This document shows, one piece after another, positions 1-10,787 of a stretch of DNA of 64,000 nucleotides. The DNA comes from Helianthus annuus (lineage: Eukaryota; Streptophyta; Magnoliopsida; Asterales; Asteraceae). Within the stretch, counting starts at the first letter, position 1, and every line of letters begins with the position of its first letter. The stretch is taken from contig NC_035435.2 of NCBI RefSeq assembly GCF_002127325.2, positions 123,065,127 to 123,129,126 on the forward strand, given 5' to 3'. The notes below the pieces were generated by a model. The model was not told the origin of the DNA and did not search any database. It saw only the letters and a program-made list of their open reading frames with translations. The translations under genes were made by a program, and so were the position numbers.

Positions 1-1948
1 CCAGGCCACCCTTTTTTTCTTTCTGGTTTACACAATATGTTTAGTTATAATAATCTATATTACGTATTGTTTATACATATAATTAAGTATTTTATTAAAC
101 CAAATATATATATATATATATTATTTATGTTTAATTTGTACAAAACATTAAATTAAATAAGTTTGCATAAAATAAAGTATAGGTTGTGTATGGTGAACGT
201 ATAATCAAGTGTGTAGGAAATAAACGTCTAAAGTCATGTATTTCTTTACGAGAGGCACAAATATGTATCGAATGAATGTATGTATCAAATGTATAACGGA
301 TTTATATTTACAAGCATGAATAAATAAACAAGGTGTAGTTTGTATGAAATACTTAGTTTTATTATGATCAAAGTTACGAATAACGAAAACGGAAGTGAAA
401 TACGAATACAATACGGATGCATGTTTCCAAAAATAGGTACACGAATAAACTTTCTAATTAAAGTAAGTTTCAAAAAACGAGGCGTTACACTCACCGACCG
501 AATACCCTTCAACATACAACAACCAACAACAATCACAAAACATAGCATCATATATCCACACGCAAAAGGCAAACTGTCTCGGACAACTGAATAGTCATCC
601 TCACAGATCAAATACACATTAACATCTAACAACAACCGTCTCATAAGAACAACGTCATAGACCTAACCAAAAAGTATAAACAATCTCCAATAACTAAACA
701 TTGATCATTACTGACAAACACGCCTAATGCAACAACTTTTAAAGACATGCAATTATGTGATCACACGATCAAACACAAATAAACAAAGAAAACAACATCA
801 TAGCCAAGATTGGAAATGAATCATAAAAAGCAACCGGTCAACCATTAACATCAGACCCTAAAACCATACGTTCATGTACTTGTTCGGTTAACATCATCAA
901 GGAAAAAACCGAACTAAAAAGTGTACAAAGACGAATCAATAAGACATTAACCTGAACAAAAAATGGTACAAAGACGAGAACCCAAAAACCACCATGAAAC
1001 AACATACGTCAAAGCCGAACGAAAATATTAAGCAATAGTTGTCAGAAAATCTAAATCATACCCAACTAAGAAAATCGTAAATGGAGGAATAACAAAAAAA
1101 CATAACGATCAAACAACATGCAACAATAAACAAACAAAATACTTACCTACAGTCGCCAGAGAAAACACAAGAAAAGCATATGTAGTATATAGAGAGAGAA
1201 AGCGTAAAAGAGTAAGAGGCGGCGAGAAGTCAACCTTTAACCCCACCCCAACCCCCCACCCACTATCCTAAAAAGTACAAAACTAAAAGCCCTTGGAAAA
1301 AACTACTTAATGCAAGTAAAACCAACAAAGCAAAAGGTACAACCAACAATGCACAGAAATCTTGTAAGTTAACATTATATAAATTTACTAATCTTTATAG
1401 CACTTTATTTTTAATCTTTTATTATATATTAAAATTATTAAAACTTAGTTTTTCCAACTTCTCTGTACATTACAAGCTACATCAACTTCAAAACCGTTTT
1501 AGTCAAGTAACATTGATGTTGTTTCATTAACTAGGTCCGTTTAAAGTACCCGTTCATGTAATACTAACTAAAATATGCTAAAGGTACCCGTTATCAGTAG
1601 TGTGGCTTGGATATTGTTATGAGTAAAAAAATATGGTCCGGAATCCTGAGTTATGATTGGGACCCTGGATAGCTTGATATCCTGGGAAACTGAGAGCGTT
1701 GGTTTAAAGATTGTACTAATTGTTTGTTTTTACATGTGTACAATAAAAAATGAGTGATACTGACCGAGACCGATTAGAAGTCCTTTTATATGTTTAAGGA
1801 TCCCTGGATCCTAAATGATCTTGGTATCTCAAATAGAAAGCATGAAGAAGAAGTTGGTGAAGATACGGCTCGAAGTAATGTGGCAGATCTAACTTAATCT
1901 TTGAGAACTTCTACCGTCAGGGATCTTGGAACGACTCCGAGACTCCTT
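1..1948. other. AT-rich intergenic sequence, no gene seen
   Basis: The stretch is AT-rich, with a short TA run near 107-121 and a purine-rich tract followed by a C-rich tract at about 1185-1262. The open frames here are short, overlap on both strands and resemble no family I know. I see no splice pattern or protein motif. It may contain eroded transposon sequence. Confidence 0.5.
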
Positions 1949-2950
1949 GTAACACCCGTAAATTTTCATCCAATTGTGAGACGACACGTGTCCCAAATTT
2001 CCAACTAAGGAAATGGATTATATCGTCCAACTATGTAACAATACATATTCAAACCTCCGATTATTCCCGACTATGTGGAAGGAGGAAGGAATTGCATTCT
2101 ACGTTCATTGAAACGTGTTTCGTATGTCAGACTGATCCCAGTTCTGTGAAGGAGAGAAACTTTTATCATGCGTTAACTAAAACGCGTCCCGGATCTCCGA
2201 CTAACTCAACTATAAGGAAGGAGAGGGACTAAAAGTGCCAATTGGCCAAAGATATAACGTCCAAGGACTAAAAGTGTAAAAATCTGAAATTCTTGTTTCT
2301 GGAAGACCCTTACGGACCGCAAGCCTTAGCCCTTACGGTCCGCAAGGGGTTTAAAACCAGTTTGTGCGCTGAGCCATGACTCCTTACGGTCCGTATGGGG
2401 TCTGCTGACAGATTCATTCTTGGAGCCTAAGGCTTTTATGCACATGGTGACATCTAGCTCGTTTTGCCACCAATTGACAAGGTCTTTACACCTCATTAAC
2501 ACCTGCCATGATCTTAGAAAGCACTTGGACACTTGTATTGATCATATGCATTCTCTACAAGTATAAATACCAAGCAAAGTTGAACTTCCAACTTGCTCAT
2601 TTTCGTCAATCTTCTCTCTAGCTTTCTTAGAGTGTTTCCTGATTCAAGGAAGCCTCCTACTGAAGTTCAAACTTCTCCTAGAACACAAGTAAGTGTTCTT
2701 TCATAGTCTATTTCATTTTATAGGCTACTTATTAGCCAAAAGTCAAACAGTTTGACTTTCTGTTTGACTTTCGGTTATGACCATTATGGTCAAGCCAATG
2801 TTCAATCCGAACATGGCTATGTGATCGTAATGAAGTTCTAATCCCTCACATCCTAAAGTACGAGGGTTGTTTAGTAGTTTGTTAACAGATAGTTTAGTTA
2901 TGTAATTAGATTAGTTATGGAAGTACAAGAGCCAGATGCGACAAAATAGA
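1949..2950 (+). repeat. LTR-like fragment (TGTAACACCC start)
   Basis: The segment opens with TGTAACACCCG, a common start of plant Ty3/gypsy LTRs. It holds three copies of a motif close to CTTACGGTCCGCAAG between about 2308 and 2398. A TATAAATA box lies at 2562-2569, with a pyrimidine-rich leader behind it, as expected of an LTR promoter. No partner LTR, primer-binding site or right end was found, so this may be a solo or truncated LTR. The right limit is approximate. Confidence 0.35.
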
Positions 2951-2954
2951 AGTT

Positions 2955-3300
2955 TGAAACCTATAAACTTGAGTCATCGACATCTCCTGGGGACGCACCC
3001 CTTCAGATTGGTGGCAACATCATAGGGACAAAGGGACGTGATTTTTCACAAGGAGACACACCTCTTCAAGATCAGTCTCATCCACAAGTTCAAGAGTCGC
3101 AACCGTTCGTGAAGAGACACGTCTCTACAATTGCATCTGTTTATTTAGTATAAATAGGGTTGCATGTTTCAATTGCAGTTATCAGAATCGCTTGTATTAT
3201 TACAATCACATTCAATATCAATTGTTCTTTTAGAATTCTATTGTTCTATCATTGCGTTTAAATTGTTCATCAAGGGTCTGACCAACAGTGATATCAGAGC
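2955..3300 (+). repeat. Degenerate LTR end with primer-binding site
   Basis: A TATAAATA box at 3150-3157 is followed by a sequence ending in CCAACA near 3285. Immediately after comes GTGATATCAGAGC (3288-3300), one base away from the TGGTATCAGAGC primer-binding site for initiator methionine tRNA. This is the order LTR, then PBS. The matching second LTR is not visible. The TR-GAG element that follows appears to have landed in the leader of this older element. The left limit is a guess. Confidence 0.4.
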
Positions 3301-3506
3301 ACATGTTTCAAGTCTGGGAAGAAGATGAAGAAACCGATTGGAACATCATAACCAGATTGTATTTGTTTCAAAATTGAATTGCAGTTTGATTAATTGGTTG
3401 ATTTCAATAAAAATGTCTGTCGACTTCGTCTTGTATCGAGTCTTGTAACTAGAATGATAGAACAGGTCACGTAGAACGAAAAAACTGAGAGACATGTCAG
3501 ATGGCA

Positions 3507-3598
3507 CCATTTCGCACGAAATGGGTAAGGCCATTTCGTACGAAATGGACATTGTCCATTTCGCACGAAATGGATCTTGATCATTTCGCATGAAATGA
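3507..3598. repeat. Four palindromes of the CCATTTCGTACGAAATGG type in the LTR
   Basis: Copies lie at 3507-3524, 3531-3548, 3556-3573 and 3581-3598. The second is a perfect 18-bp palindrome; the others differ only in the central bases (CGCACG, CGCATG). Spacing from start to start is 24-25 bp. They end just upstream of the TATA box, where enhancer sites of the LTR promoter would be expected. Confidence 0.85.
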
Positions 3599-3604
3599 GT
3601 TTCC

Positions 3605-3612
3605 TATAAATA
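3605..3612 (+). promoter_or_regulatory. TATA box of the TR-GAG 5' LTR
   Basis: TATAAATA stands 6 bp after the last palindrome and is kept in the right LTR as TATATATA at 8778-8785. It probably drives the genomic RNA of the element. Confidence 0.6.
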
Positions 3613-3833
3613 CCTGATGTGAGATCTCATTTGTAATAGTTCTGATTCTAGTACCGAGGTGCTGCCGAAGTGTCTACTGCCTGTAAAAAGCTGTTATATC
3701 AATATACAAGACATTAAAAGTGATTCTGTGTGTAAATCAAGTTGATTCTAAGTCGATACGTTTGTTTCCGCCTCTCGTATTGATTAAAACTCTTTTGAGC
3801 GACTCGTTTTGGTCGTGCAAACGATCCTACTAG

Positions 3834-3847
3834 TGGTATCAGAGCTC
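3834..3847 (+). other. Primer-binding site (initiator Met tRNA)
   Basis: TGGTATCAGAGCTC starts 2 bp after the left LTR and matches the complement of the 3' end of plant initiator methionine tRNA, the usual primer for minus-strand synthesis. Confidence 0.85.
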
Positions 3848-4022
3848 AGGAGGAAGAGTTCTTACCGATTCAGCTCGATTGCAGCGAAAATTCTGATTTC
3901 TACTCATTCTTCTACATGTTTTTCAGAATTAATCAAGGTTTTACGGTTAAAATGGACTGATTTTGTAATATAACAAGCGAAACACTGTTTTAATCAATCC
4001 TTGAAAGAATCAGACCTAATGG

Positions 4023-4302
4023 GCCATTTCGTATGAAACAGTTTTCCATTTCGCACGAATTGCACTTTGAAATCTTCATTTCGCACGAAATGATCCATTC
4101 CGTGTGAAAGGTGCCATTTCGCTTGAACATCCATTTTGCACCAAGTCATTTCGTTTGAAGGTGACCCAATTTGCACGAATTAAACATTTGTGATCCATTT
4201 CGCACGAATTGGAAGAAGTAAATCCATTTCGGTTGAAATTACTATTCATTTCGCACGAATTGGACTCAGATCACATAAACTTGCTTCATTTCGTTTGAAA
4301 TT
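4023..4302. repeat. Degenerate palindrome array in the TR-GAG leader
   Basis: About twelve imperfect copies of the LTR palindrome core (CATTTCGCACGAAAT and variants such as CATTTCGTTTGAAATT or CATTTCGCACGAATTGG) follow one another at 18-30 bp intervals up to 10 bp before the gag start. Some keep both arms; others keep only the left arm. The same motif therefore occurs in both LTRs and in the untranslated leader. Confidence 0.8.
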
Positions 4303-4311
4303 GTTAAAATT

Positions 4312-4911
4312 GTGGTTAAAATGTTTGACGAAATGGAAAATCATGATCTTGAAAGATTAAATAATTGGTATGATGGGTATTGGGATAGTAGGTATAAAGA
4401 GGTGAGAAAGTATGGTTGGGTTAAAAGATTTGAATGTTTTTTGTGTCAGAAAGATGAAATAGTGGATAAGTTGGAAAACCGGTTTGAGAGTTTACTTGAC
4501 AATTTAAAAAGGTATGAGATAAGAATGTCAGATGATGAACATATATCAAAATTTGCAGATGCATTACCTACAGAGTGGAATGAATTTTTGATTAATCTGA
4601 AAAAGGATTCTAAGTTTTTGAAATTTTATCCAAAAGAATTTATCAAACAGCTGAAAACACACAAGTATGAAAATGATAAGAAAAAGAAGGATTTGATAAA
4701 TGAAATAGAAAAGAACTTAGAAAAAATAAGTTTGGACGTGATGTTTGAAATGAGAAGAAGAGTGTATATGTGTCTCGCAGCAAAAAATGTTATGAAATAT
4801 GATATTAAGAGGGGTTGCTATATTGATGAAAATATGAATCCTCTTGATTTTGTTAAAATTTTTTTGTGCAGGTACATACAAGACCGAGACAGAGGTAATT
4901 TCAAAGAATGA
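4312..4911 (+). pseudogene. Gag-like N-terminal region of the TR-GAG element
   Basis: A 199-codon frame starts 10 bp after the palindrome array. The protein is rich in Lys and Glu and mostly helical in character. Its middle part (residues about 60-125, with ADALPTEWNEFLINLKKD) resembles the UBN2/gag-polypeptide fold of copia-type gag proteins. It would form the capsid of the particle. The frame closes at 4911 while a second frame, open from 4844, carries on the gag-like sequence, so a frameshift lies at about 4850-4910. The family assignment rests on residue pattern and position only. Confidence 0.55.
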
Positions 4912-5371
4912 AGAATCCAAGAAAAATGAGACTTCAAGATCTGAACCTGTGTGCTCAAAATGTGATAAATCTGAATCAGACAATGTCAAACTTTTAAAAG
5001 ATGTGGAGAGTTTGACATTGGAAAACCAAAATTTAAAAGAAAATGAAAAAGAACTTCAAAATAAAATAAAAATTTTAGAAAATGAAGATGTGTTTTGGAT
5101 AAAATTAGAAAATAAAGTTTTAAAAGAAAAAGAAATAGAATTTCATAGTCAAATAAAAGTTTTAGAAAATGAAAAATCTGTTTTAGATGAAAATAAGGTT
5201 GAAAATGAAAAGGCAATAAATACTCATCTTGAGAAAATCACCCAGCTTGAAAATGAAGTGGAGAGTGCAAAAAATAAAATTGAGGAGTTAGAAAAGAAAT
5301 TGAAAGGTTTTGTGACCTCGACAGTATTTCTAGATCAATTATGTCCAAAACCGATCAATAAAGTCCAATAA
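4844..5371 (+). pseudogene. Gag coiled-coil region
   Basis: This frame overlaps the end of the previous one and continues the gag. From residue 45 on it is a long Glu/Lys/Asn coiled coil built from imperfect repeats of LENE and KELQNKIKILEN type, fitting a multimerisation segment. It ends at a TAA (5369-5371). Directly afterwards another frame stays open to about 5545 with acidic sequence, then a third begins, so at least two more frameshifts separate this part from the zinc-knuckle part. Translation of one continuous gag from this copy is unlikely. Confidence 0.5.
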
Positions 5372-5513
5372 GTGACAATGTCACAAATTATGACAAAGTC
5401 ATAATTGAAGATTGTGATGATAAAACTGATGATGAAGATGAGAAAAAGAAAATATTTTTGAAATTAAAAGAAAAATTTCAAGAAACTGTTTTACATTCTA
5501 CTGAAAAAGGTGA

Positions 5514-6655
5514 ATGCTCAAAGCAAAACCTTTTAAGAAGAATGTAGAACAAAGACAAAATGTTAAAAATTCGAAAAATTTTCAAAACAAAAATAAAAAA
5601 TCATCAGTTCAATCATCTAATAAAAAATCACAAAAAGTTGAAAATCAAAACTCACAAAAAGTTGGTAATAAGTGGTGCAGGTATGATCACAGTGCTTCAA
5701 AGACAAATCATTTTGATGATGGAAAAAGGAGAAGTCATGATTTCACAAGGCAAATCAATGTTACGATCTAAGTTTGTGGTTTGAAAAGAATGAATGGTAC
5801 GATAACAGAGTGTGTTACAAATGTGGTTTTGAAGGACACATTGCTGTTAACTGCCAGAGTCAGAGTTTTGAGACAAGAAGATGTTATGACTGTCAAATCA
5901 GAGGTCATATTGCCAGAGATTGCCCAATGAGATCAAAGGGAAGATTGAGGGCTGAATCTCATGGAAAGATGAAGAAATCAGTCAAAATTGAAGAAAAGCC
6001 CAAAGAACAGAAAGAGAAAGAACAGAAAGTGAAGCTTTCACAAGGGCAGAAAGATAGACTGAGAAAGAAAAGAAAGAAAGCGAAGGAGTATCTTGAAAAG
6101 ATTTTGTCCTCGAGTACAACTGGTGATTCAGATAAAAGTTCTGATGAATCGATTTGCTCAACAAGAAATGGTCAGTCAAGCAAAACGAATTCACCAGATA
6201 CAAATCTGAGGACAAAAGAGAGGATAAAGAAAGAAAAATTGACTAATCAAACTGATAAAAAATCAAAGAAAGTTATTTTTTCAGATAAAATCTTTATCAA
6301 AGTTTTCAAGTATAAAAGAAACTGTGAAAGGTTGTTCATGTCACAGGTTGATGAATTTGGAAAACCTAAATCCTGTGAGAATTGGGTTCCAATTAAGGAT
6401 GGCGATGAATTTGTTTTCTTGAAAACAAAAGAGCCATCTTCTGGCGATGAATCTGACTCATCAAAGTCAGAAGAGCCACGTTCGGGCGATGAATCTGATT
6501 CGTCAAAATCAGAGGAGCCACAAATTGAGGTAAAAAGTGATGTTTCCGTGACGACAATGGATGATGCAAACTTTCCATCATTGTCAAACGGAAATCTAAA
6601 ACAAAAAGCTGGCAAACCCAAGGCTCGTCAGGCTTGGGTGGATCTTTTTAAATAA
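5514..6655 (+). pseudogene. Gag C-terminal region with two CCHC zinc knuckles
   Basis: The frame from 5514 encodes a Lys/Asn/Gln/Ser-rich linker, and the frame from 5774 carries two nucleic-acid-binding zinc knuckles, CYKCGFEGHIAVNC and CYDCQIRGHIARDC. A basic segment rich in KEKEQK follows. Then comes an acidic segment in which a 42-bp unit (GDESDSSKSEEP in protein) is repeated in tandem at about 6430-6515. The protein ends in QAWVDLFK and TAA at 6653-6655. The knuckles are the nucleocapsid signature of retroelement gag. No protease or pol follows, which is what makes this a gag-only element. A frameshift separates the 5514 and 5774 frames. Confidence 0.75.
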
Positions 6656-8571
6656 AATCCTGACTTGCCGGAACTCCCAGGTTGGTAATTGGGGAGTAGG
6701 AATCGGCATCTTTCTTGAGAAATGTTTTATCAAGGACATTAAGTTGTACTTGATTTAACTTTCGTATAAGTGGATGAAAGAACAAGATGATGAATCCGTG
6801 TGCGTGAATTCAACAAAACTAAGTTGTACTTGATTTAACTTTCGTATAAGTGTTTGAAATTATAATGGGAAAATAGTTTGTTGTCAGGGGGAGTTCTAAT
6901 TGTTTATGCCAAGTGGATGGCGAATTGAAGCAATTCACATCAGTTTGTCACTTTATTGCATAGTTTGTTTTCAAATTTTCCCAGAAAACCAAAAATTGAA
7001 ACATATTTTAGATTTTAGAGGGAGTAAAATTTTTATAAAATTTCGAAAATTTAAAAAATTCAAAAACATTGTAAAAATTCAAAACGAGTTTTGTTGTGAA
7101 AAAGAGGAAATGATAGTACATCAGTGGTCTATTACAACATGCTAAAGAAATGGAAAGACAAAATGATTTTAAACAAGTCTCACTAATGATGTGCCAGTAG
7201 GCTTCACACAGTTAGTAAATTATTTTTGAGATATAAACATAAATATCAAAACTTGCTTATCTCGTGAGGAACATCTCTCGGATATATGGGTAACCCCTGA
7301 AATCTTGTTTGAGAGATTGCCTAATTCTGAGATACTAGGTCTTTATACTGTTTGATATCTGGGGTATTATACCTGGTCTTCTGATTTTGCGGAAGCAATG
7401 GCCTAGACCTCGTATAATACTTTAATGCGCTTTCAAAGCTTTCCCTCTGCTAAAAAATTGAAAAATATCAAAAGATATGAATCAATTGCAGTTGAAGGAA
7501 AGATTCCCTAAAGGGAACACACCTAAAATCGAGCCTTCACCTCTTTGATCGAATGGTAGTTCGTACCTGAGCTCTCAAGGTCTCGCACTAACCCGAATAT
7601 AGATATCAGATTGGTATACTCACCTGTAGGACTGAATCTAGGGAATTTTGATACATGAGTATATTCTGAGGTGGGACACATGAGTAAGTTAGTCATTAAA
7701 ACACTAATTCGTATCTCGAATCAATTGAAACTTGTGTAGAAGTTTAAGTGGACAACAATACTGACAATCAGAAGTGAATTTGTTTAAGATTAATGATTAA
7801 TCAAGATCAACGGTGTTGATGATATGTCTCAAAACTGATATGATCCTCTTACACAAACTCACAAAAATATTGTTTGTAAATATTTCTTTACTGCATTTCA
7901 TTAAAATCAAAAACCCAAAAATATTGTGTTTTTAGCATATATATTTGAAAATACAAAAAGATTTTCGACAACTGATGTTGGAAAGCTGATTTTCAATATT
8001 CCAAGTGCTAAACATGATGAACAGAGGATTGGGAGAATTTGTTTGAGATGTGAAATAATTTTGAAATGTTTAAATGGTTCATTAATTTGAATCAACATTC
8101 TGAAAGTTACAAAGTCAAGAAAATTATCAGTGTTAAAACCAGGTTTCTGATCCTGTTGCTACGGAGAGCCAGGAGATGTTTCAGAGCCTGTGAAAGCCTG
8201 AGCAGAGTTTGAGCCAGGATTCGATCTCAAGGCGATAGCTAATTCCAGACTGCGATCCCAGCTTGAAGAAAGGGGGAGTCTGACGATGTTTGAGCCAGAG
8301 TTAGATCCTGGATCAGCGTTCGAGAAAGAAAAGTTGCAGATTTGCAGATGCTAAAGAGCTTAACGAATCAAAAGACCTGATAAAGTTTTTGGAGAGCCAG
8401 GTTGCATTCCAGGAATAGTCAGGGTGAGATTCTGAAGACAGGAAGAAGATAGAGTATGAGAATGCTTACAATGGAGAATATTTTGGAAAGATCTAGAAGA
8501 CTGATCAAGATTGAAGAGTCGACATGCTGAAGACTCGTACTGAAGTCTTCGTCAACATCCAAGGGGGAGTC
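6656..8571 (+). other. Non-coding interior of the TR-GAG element
   Basis: No pol-like motif is seen in any frame. A 35-bp direct repeat (TTGTACTTGATTTAACTTTC core) occurs at about 6740-6773 and again at 6819-6852. GGGGGAGT tracts occur at 6884-6892 and 8273-8280, and the one at 8561-8570 serves as the polypurine tract. From about 8150 to 8420 GAGCCAGG-type motifs recur. These look like leftovers of an earlier 3' region. Confidence 0.6.
8561..8571 (+). other. Polypurine tract of the TR-GAG element
   Basis: AAGGGGGAGT lies one base before the TGTTGG start of the right LTR, the position required for priming of plus-strand DNA. Confidence 0.8.
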
Positions 8572-9003
8572 TGTTGGTGCATATGTCTGTTGACTTCTTC
8601 TTGTATCAAGTCTTGTATTTGATTAGATAGATCAGGGCACGAAATATGAGAAATATGTGTGTGTGAGCATTTCGCACGAAATGGAAAGAGTCCATTTCGC
8701 ACGAAATGGAAGTGTCCATTTCGTACGAAATGGGACTGGCCATTTCACTTGAGCCATCTCGTGCGAAATGGCTTGCCTATATATACCTGTCCTGTCATTT
8801 TATTTGCATAGTTCTGATTTCGGTACCGAGGTGCTGCCGAAGTGTCTAGTGCCTGTAAAAAGCTGTTATATCAATATACAAGACATTAAAAGTGATTCTG
8901 TGTGCAAATCAAGCTGATTCTAAGTCGATACGTTTATTTCCGCCTCTCGTATTGATTAGAACTCTTCTGAACGACTCGTTTTGGTCGTGCGAATGATCCT
9001 ACA
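8572..9003 (+). repeat. 3' LTR of the TR-GAG element
   Basis: It starts TGTTGG and ends CTACA, typical copia-type LTR ends, and matches the left LTR over about 415 bp. Palindromes lie at 8667-8684, 8692-8709, 8716-8733 and 8754-8771, plus a half-site at 8740. TATATATA is at 8778-8785. Confidence 0.85.
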
Positions 9004-10197
9004 GCCACACAACCACTAAAATGAGTAGTAGGTTAGCACATGCTCCGTTTCTATCGGTTTTGAAGGCATTGAGTGTAAAAGAGTTGAAAGAAAGTTTGAA
9101 AACCATCTTTCAATCCTTTTCATTGTGAATATGTCTAGATCTATGAAAGATCTTTGTTAGTTTATGTGGAAATCGGTTTGATTTAAGTTGGTGGATTGAG
9201 GCCAAAACATGAAGTTCTTCAAGAACACATGATGACGTCATCCTAGAACACCTTGAATCTTGGTGATTTCACGGTTAACAGCTAAGATTCAAAAGATAGA
9301 AAGGTGTATGATTGCGTGTAGCTCAAGGAGGTACAAGATTTAGGACGAGATCTTACCGGAATTGAGAGAAATCGAGGAAAAGGTGGGGAGCACGAGCTGG
9401 TCGGACGTCAGTTGCCAAAAGTGGTAATAATGAGAGTGACAGGAGGTATTTATAGAGTTCCCAAAGTGGAAAGGGCTGGTCGATCGGCCAGGCAGCTTGA
9501 TCGGACAGCCTGTCCGCTCGGACGGTCGTTCGATCGGACGGCTGGTCGATCGGTTGGTTGCCTGATCGATCGGTCTCCTGGTTTGAGTGTTTGGTGCGAC
9601 GAGTTTTTTTTTCCGTTTCGATTTCGATTTGCGAGCGATGCGAATGCGATAGAGTTTCCTATTCAAATTACTTTTAATCCCAACTACTCATATCTCGCGC
9701 TATCTCTTCTCCACTAATTATCATACTATATCTACATACAAACATCCTTATTTCATTTTCGTTTAGCGTTTGCGATTCGATTGCGATTGAGTTCGATTGC
9801 GTTTCGATTGATCACCACACATAACATAAATAAACATGCACAAGTAACATATAAGGCACACACACACATATAACAATAACCAAAATGCAAAATTCGAGTT
9901 GCGAGTGCGATGTTGATTTAGATTAGCTCGATTAGCGTTTAGTTAACTTTATCGCATTGTTACTTCCTGTTGTTCACAGTCGTAAAGCGATTTATAGCGA
10001 TAAACATACTTCGATTATTGCGATTTTTAATAATTACTCCACATAATACAAATAACGCGAAAATAAATAGACTAATCTATGAGTCAAAGAAGTCAAAACA
10101 GGAATGGAGCAAGGAGAGACAGGCTGCAATTAGCAATCTTTTCTTCCTTTGACTTCAATCTTGACTTTGACATTGACTTTCGAAACACGGGGTCTTA
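9004..10197 (-). repeat. 3' LTR-like sequence of the minus-strand gypsy element
   Basis: On the minus strand a TGTAAGACCCC start at 10197 directly follows a purine tract and an AATTTCGGGACAAAATT motif, the usual layout at the 3' LTR of Tekay-type elements. A TATAAATA box lies at 9454-9447 (minus). The distal end is not clear; it may end near the TR-GAG border at about 9004. The sequence does not match the candidate 5' LTR at 14914-15790. Confidence 0.55.
9470..9590. repeat. GATCGG motif cluster upstream of the LTR TATA box
   Basis: GATCGG, GATCGGAC and close variants recur about eight times in 120 bp, making the segment much richer in GC and CpG than its surroundings. It lies just upstream (on the minus strand) of the TATA box at 9454-9447. 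Confidence 0.65.
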
Positions 10198-10205
10198 CAG
10201 CCTCC

Positions 10206-10619
10206 CTAGTTGAGGGAATTTTGTCCCGAAATTAGGCCGAAGCCGTAACAAACAACTGCGGGTACTTCGCCCTCATGTCGCTTTTGAGTTCCCAAGTGAA
10301 CTCTGCGCCTCTTGCCTTCCCATCGGACTTTCACAATAGGAATGCGCGAGCGTCTGAGTTGCTTGGTTTGGCGATCCATGATTTCGACGGGCTTCTCCAC
10401 GAAGTGTAGTGTTTCGTTTATTTGGAGGTCATCGAGAGGTACAATTAAATCATGCTCAGCCAGGCACTTTCGGAGGTTTGACACGTGGAAAGTCGGGTGG
10501 ACATTACTAACTTCCTCCAGTAGTTCGATTCTGTAGACGACTTTTCCGATCCTTTCCAGAACCTTAAAAGGTCTAACATATCGAGGCGCTAGTTTCCCTT
10601 TCTTGTCGAATCTGACCAC
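10206..10619 (-). pseudogene. Integrase C-terminal domain and chromodomain (Ty3/gypsy)
   Basis: The frame opens inside the integrase C-terminal domain (RFDKKGKLAPRYVRPFKVLE) and continues through VHPTFHVSNLRKCL to a chromodomain-like segment, HFVEKPVEIMDRQTKQLRR followed by PIVKVRWEG. Chromodomains direct integration to modified chromatin. Just after KVRWEGKRRR the frame shifts: the neighbouring frame would encode the conserved FTWE and YPQLF ending seen in the other gypsy copies here. A 1-base indel near 10300 is therefore likely. Two in-frame stops separate this part from the integrase core upstream. Confidence 0.85.
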
Positions 10620-10787
10620 ACCCTTCCAAGGTGATACCTTTAGGAGTACGTAGTCGCCAACGTCAAATTCAAGGGGCTTGCGTCTTCTATCGGCGTAACT
10701 TTTCTGCCGAATTCAAGCTTTCAACAAGTTGTCTCGAATTTGGAGGACTTTGTCAGTCGTTTCTTGCAATAGCTCAGGACTGGTTAA

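Larger units (their letters stand above)
3395..3831 (+). repeat. 5' LTR of the TR-GAG element
   Basis: From about 3412 it matches 8590-9001 almost throughout, including the CGAGGTGCTGCCGAAGTGTC stretch and the GGTCGTGC end. The first 15-20 bases differ from the right LTR, and the terminal CTACA has become CTACT. A TATAAATA box and palindromic motifs lie in the first half. Confidence 0.8.
3395..9003 (+). mobile_element. Non-autonomous LTR retrotransposon with gag only (TR-GAG type)
   Basis: Two direct repeats of about 430 bp (3395-3831 and 8572-9003) flank an interior of 4.7 kb. A methionine-tRNA primer-binding site follows the left LTR and an AAGGGGGAGT polypurine tract precedes the right one, so the element reads on the plus strand. 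The interior carries a gag-like region with a coiled coil and two CCHC zinc knuckles. I see no protease, integrase, reverse transcriptase or RNase H. It therefore matches the TR-GAG class, which depends on enzymes from a partner element. The LTR style (TGTTGG...CTACA, Met PBS) suggests a Ty1/copia partner; this is inference. The outer edge of the left LTR has diverged, and no target duplication could be confirmed. Confidence 0.8.

Noticed and set aside
205..644. Overlapping open frames of 68-119 codons on both strands
   Set aside because: They lie in AT-rich sequence, overlap each other, have composition-driven residues and match no family pattern I know.
3507..4302. Palindrome array considered as a CRISPR array
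   Set aside because: Copies are degenerate, spacing is irregular in the leader, no cas genes exist and the array lies in an LTR retrotransposon.
9412..9717. 101-codon plus-strand frame
   Set aside because: It runs antisense through the GATCGG cluster and LTR of the minus-strand gypsy element; the Arg/Asp pattern comes from the motif repeats.
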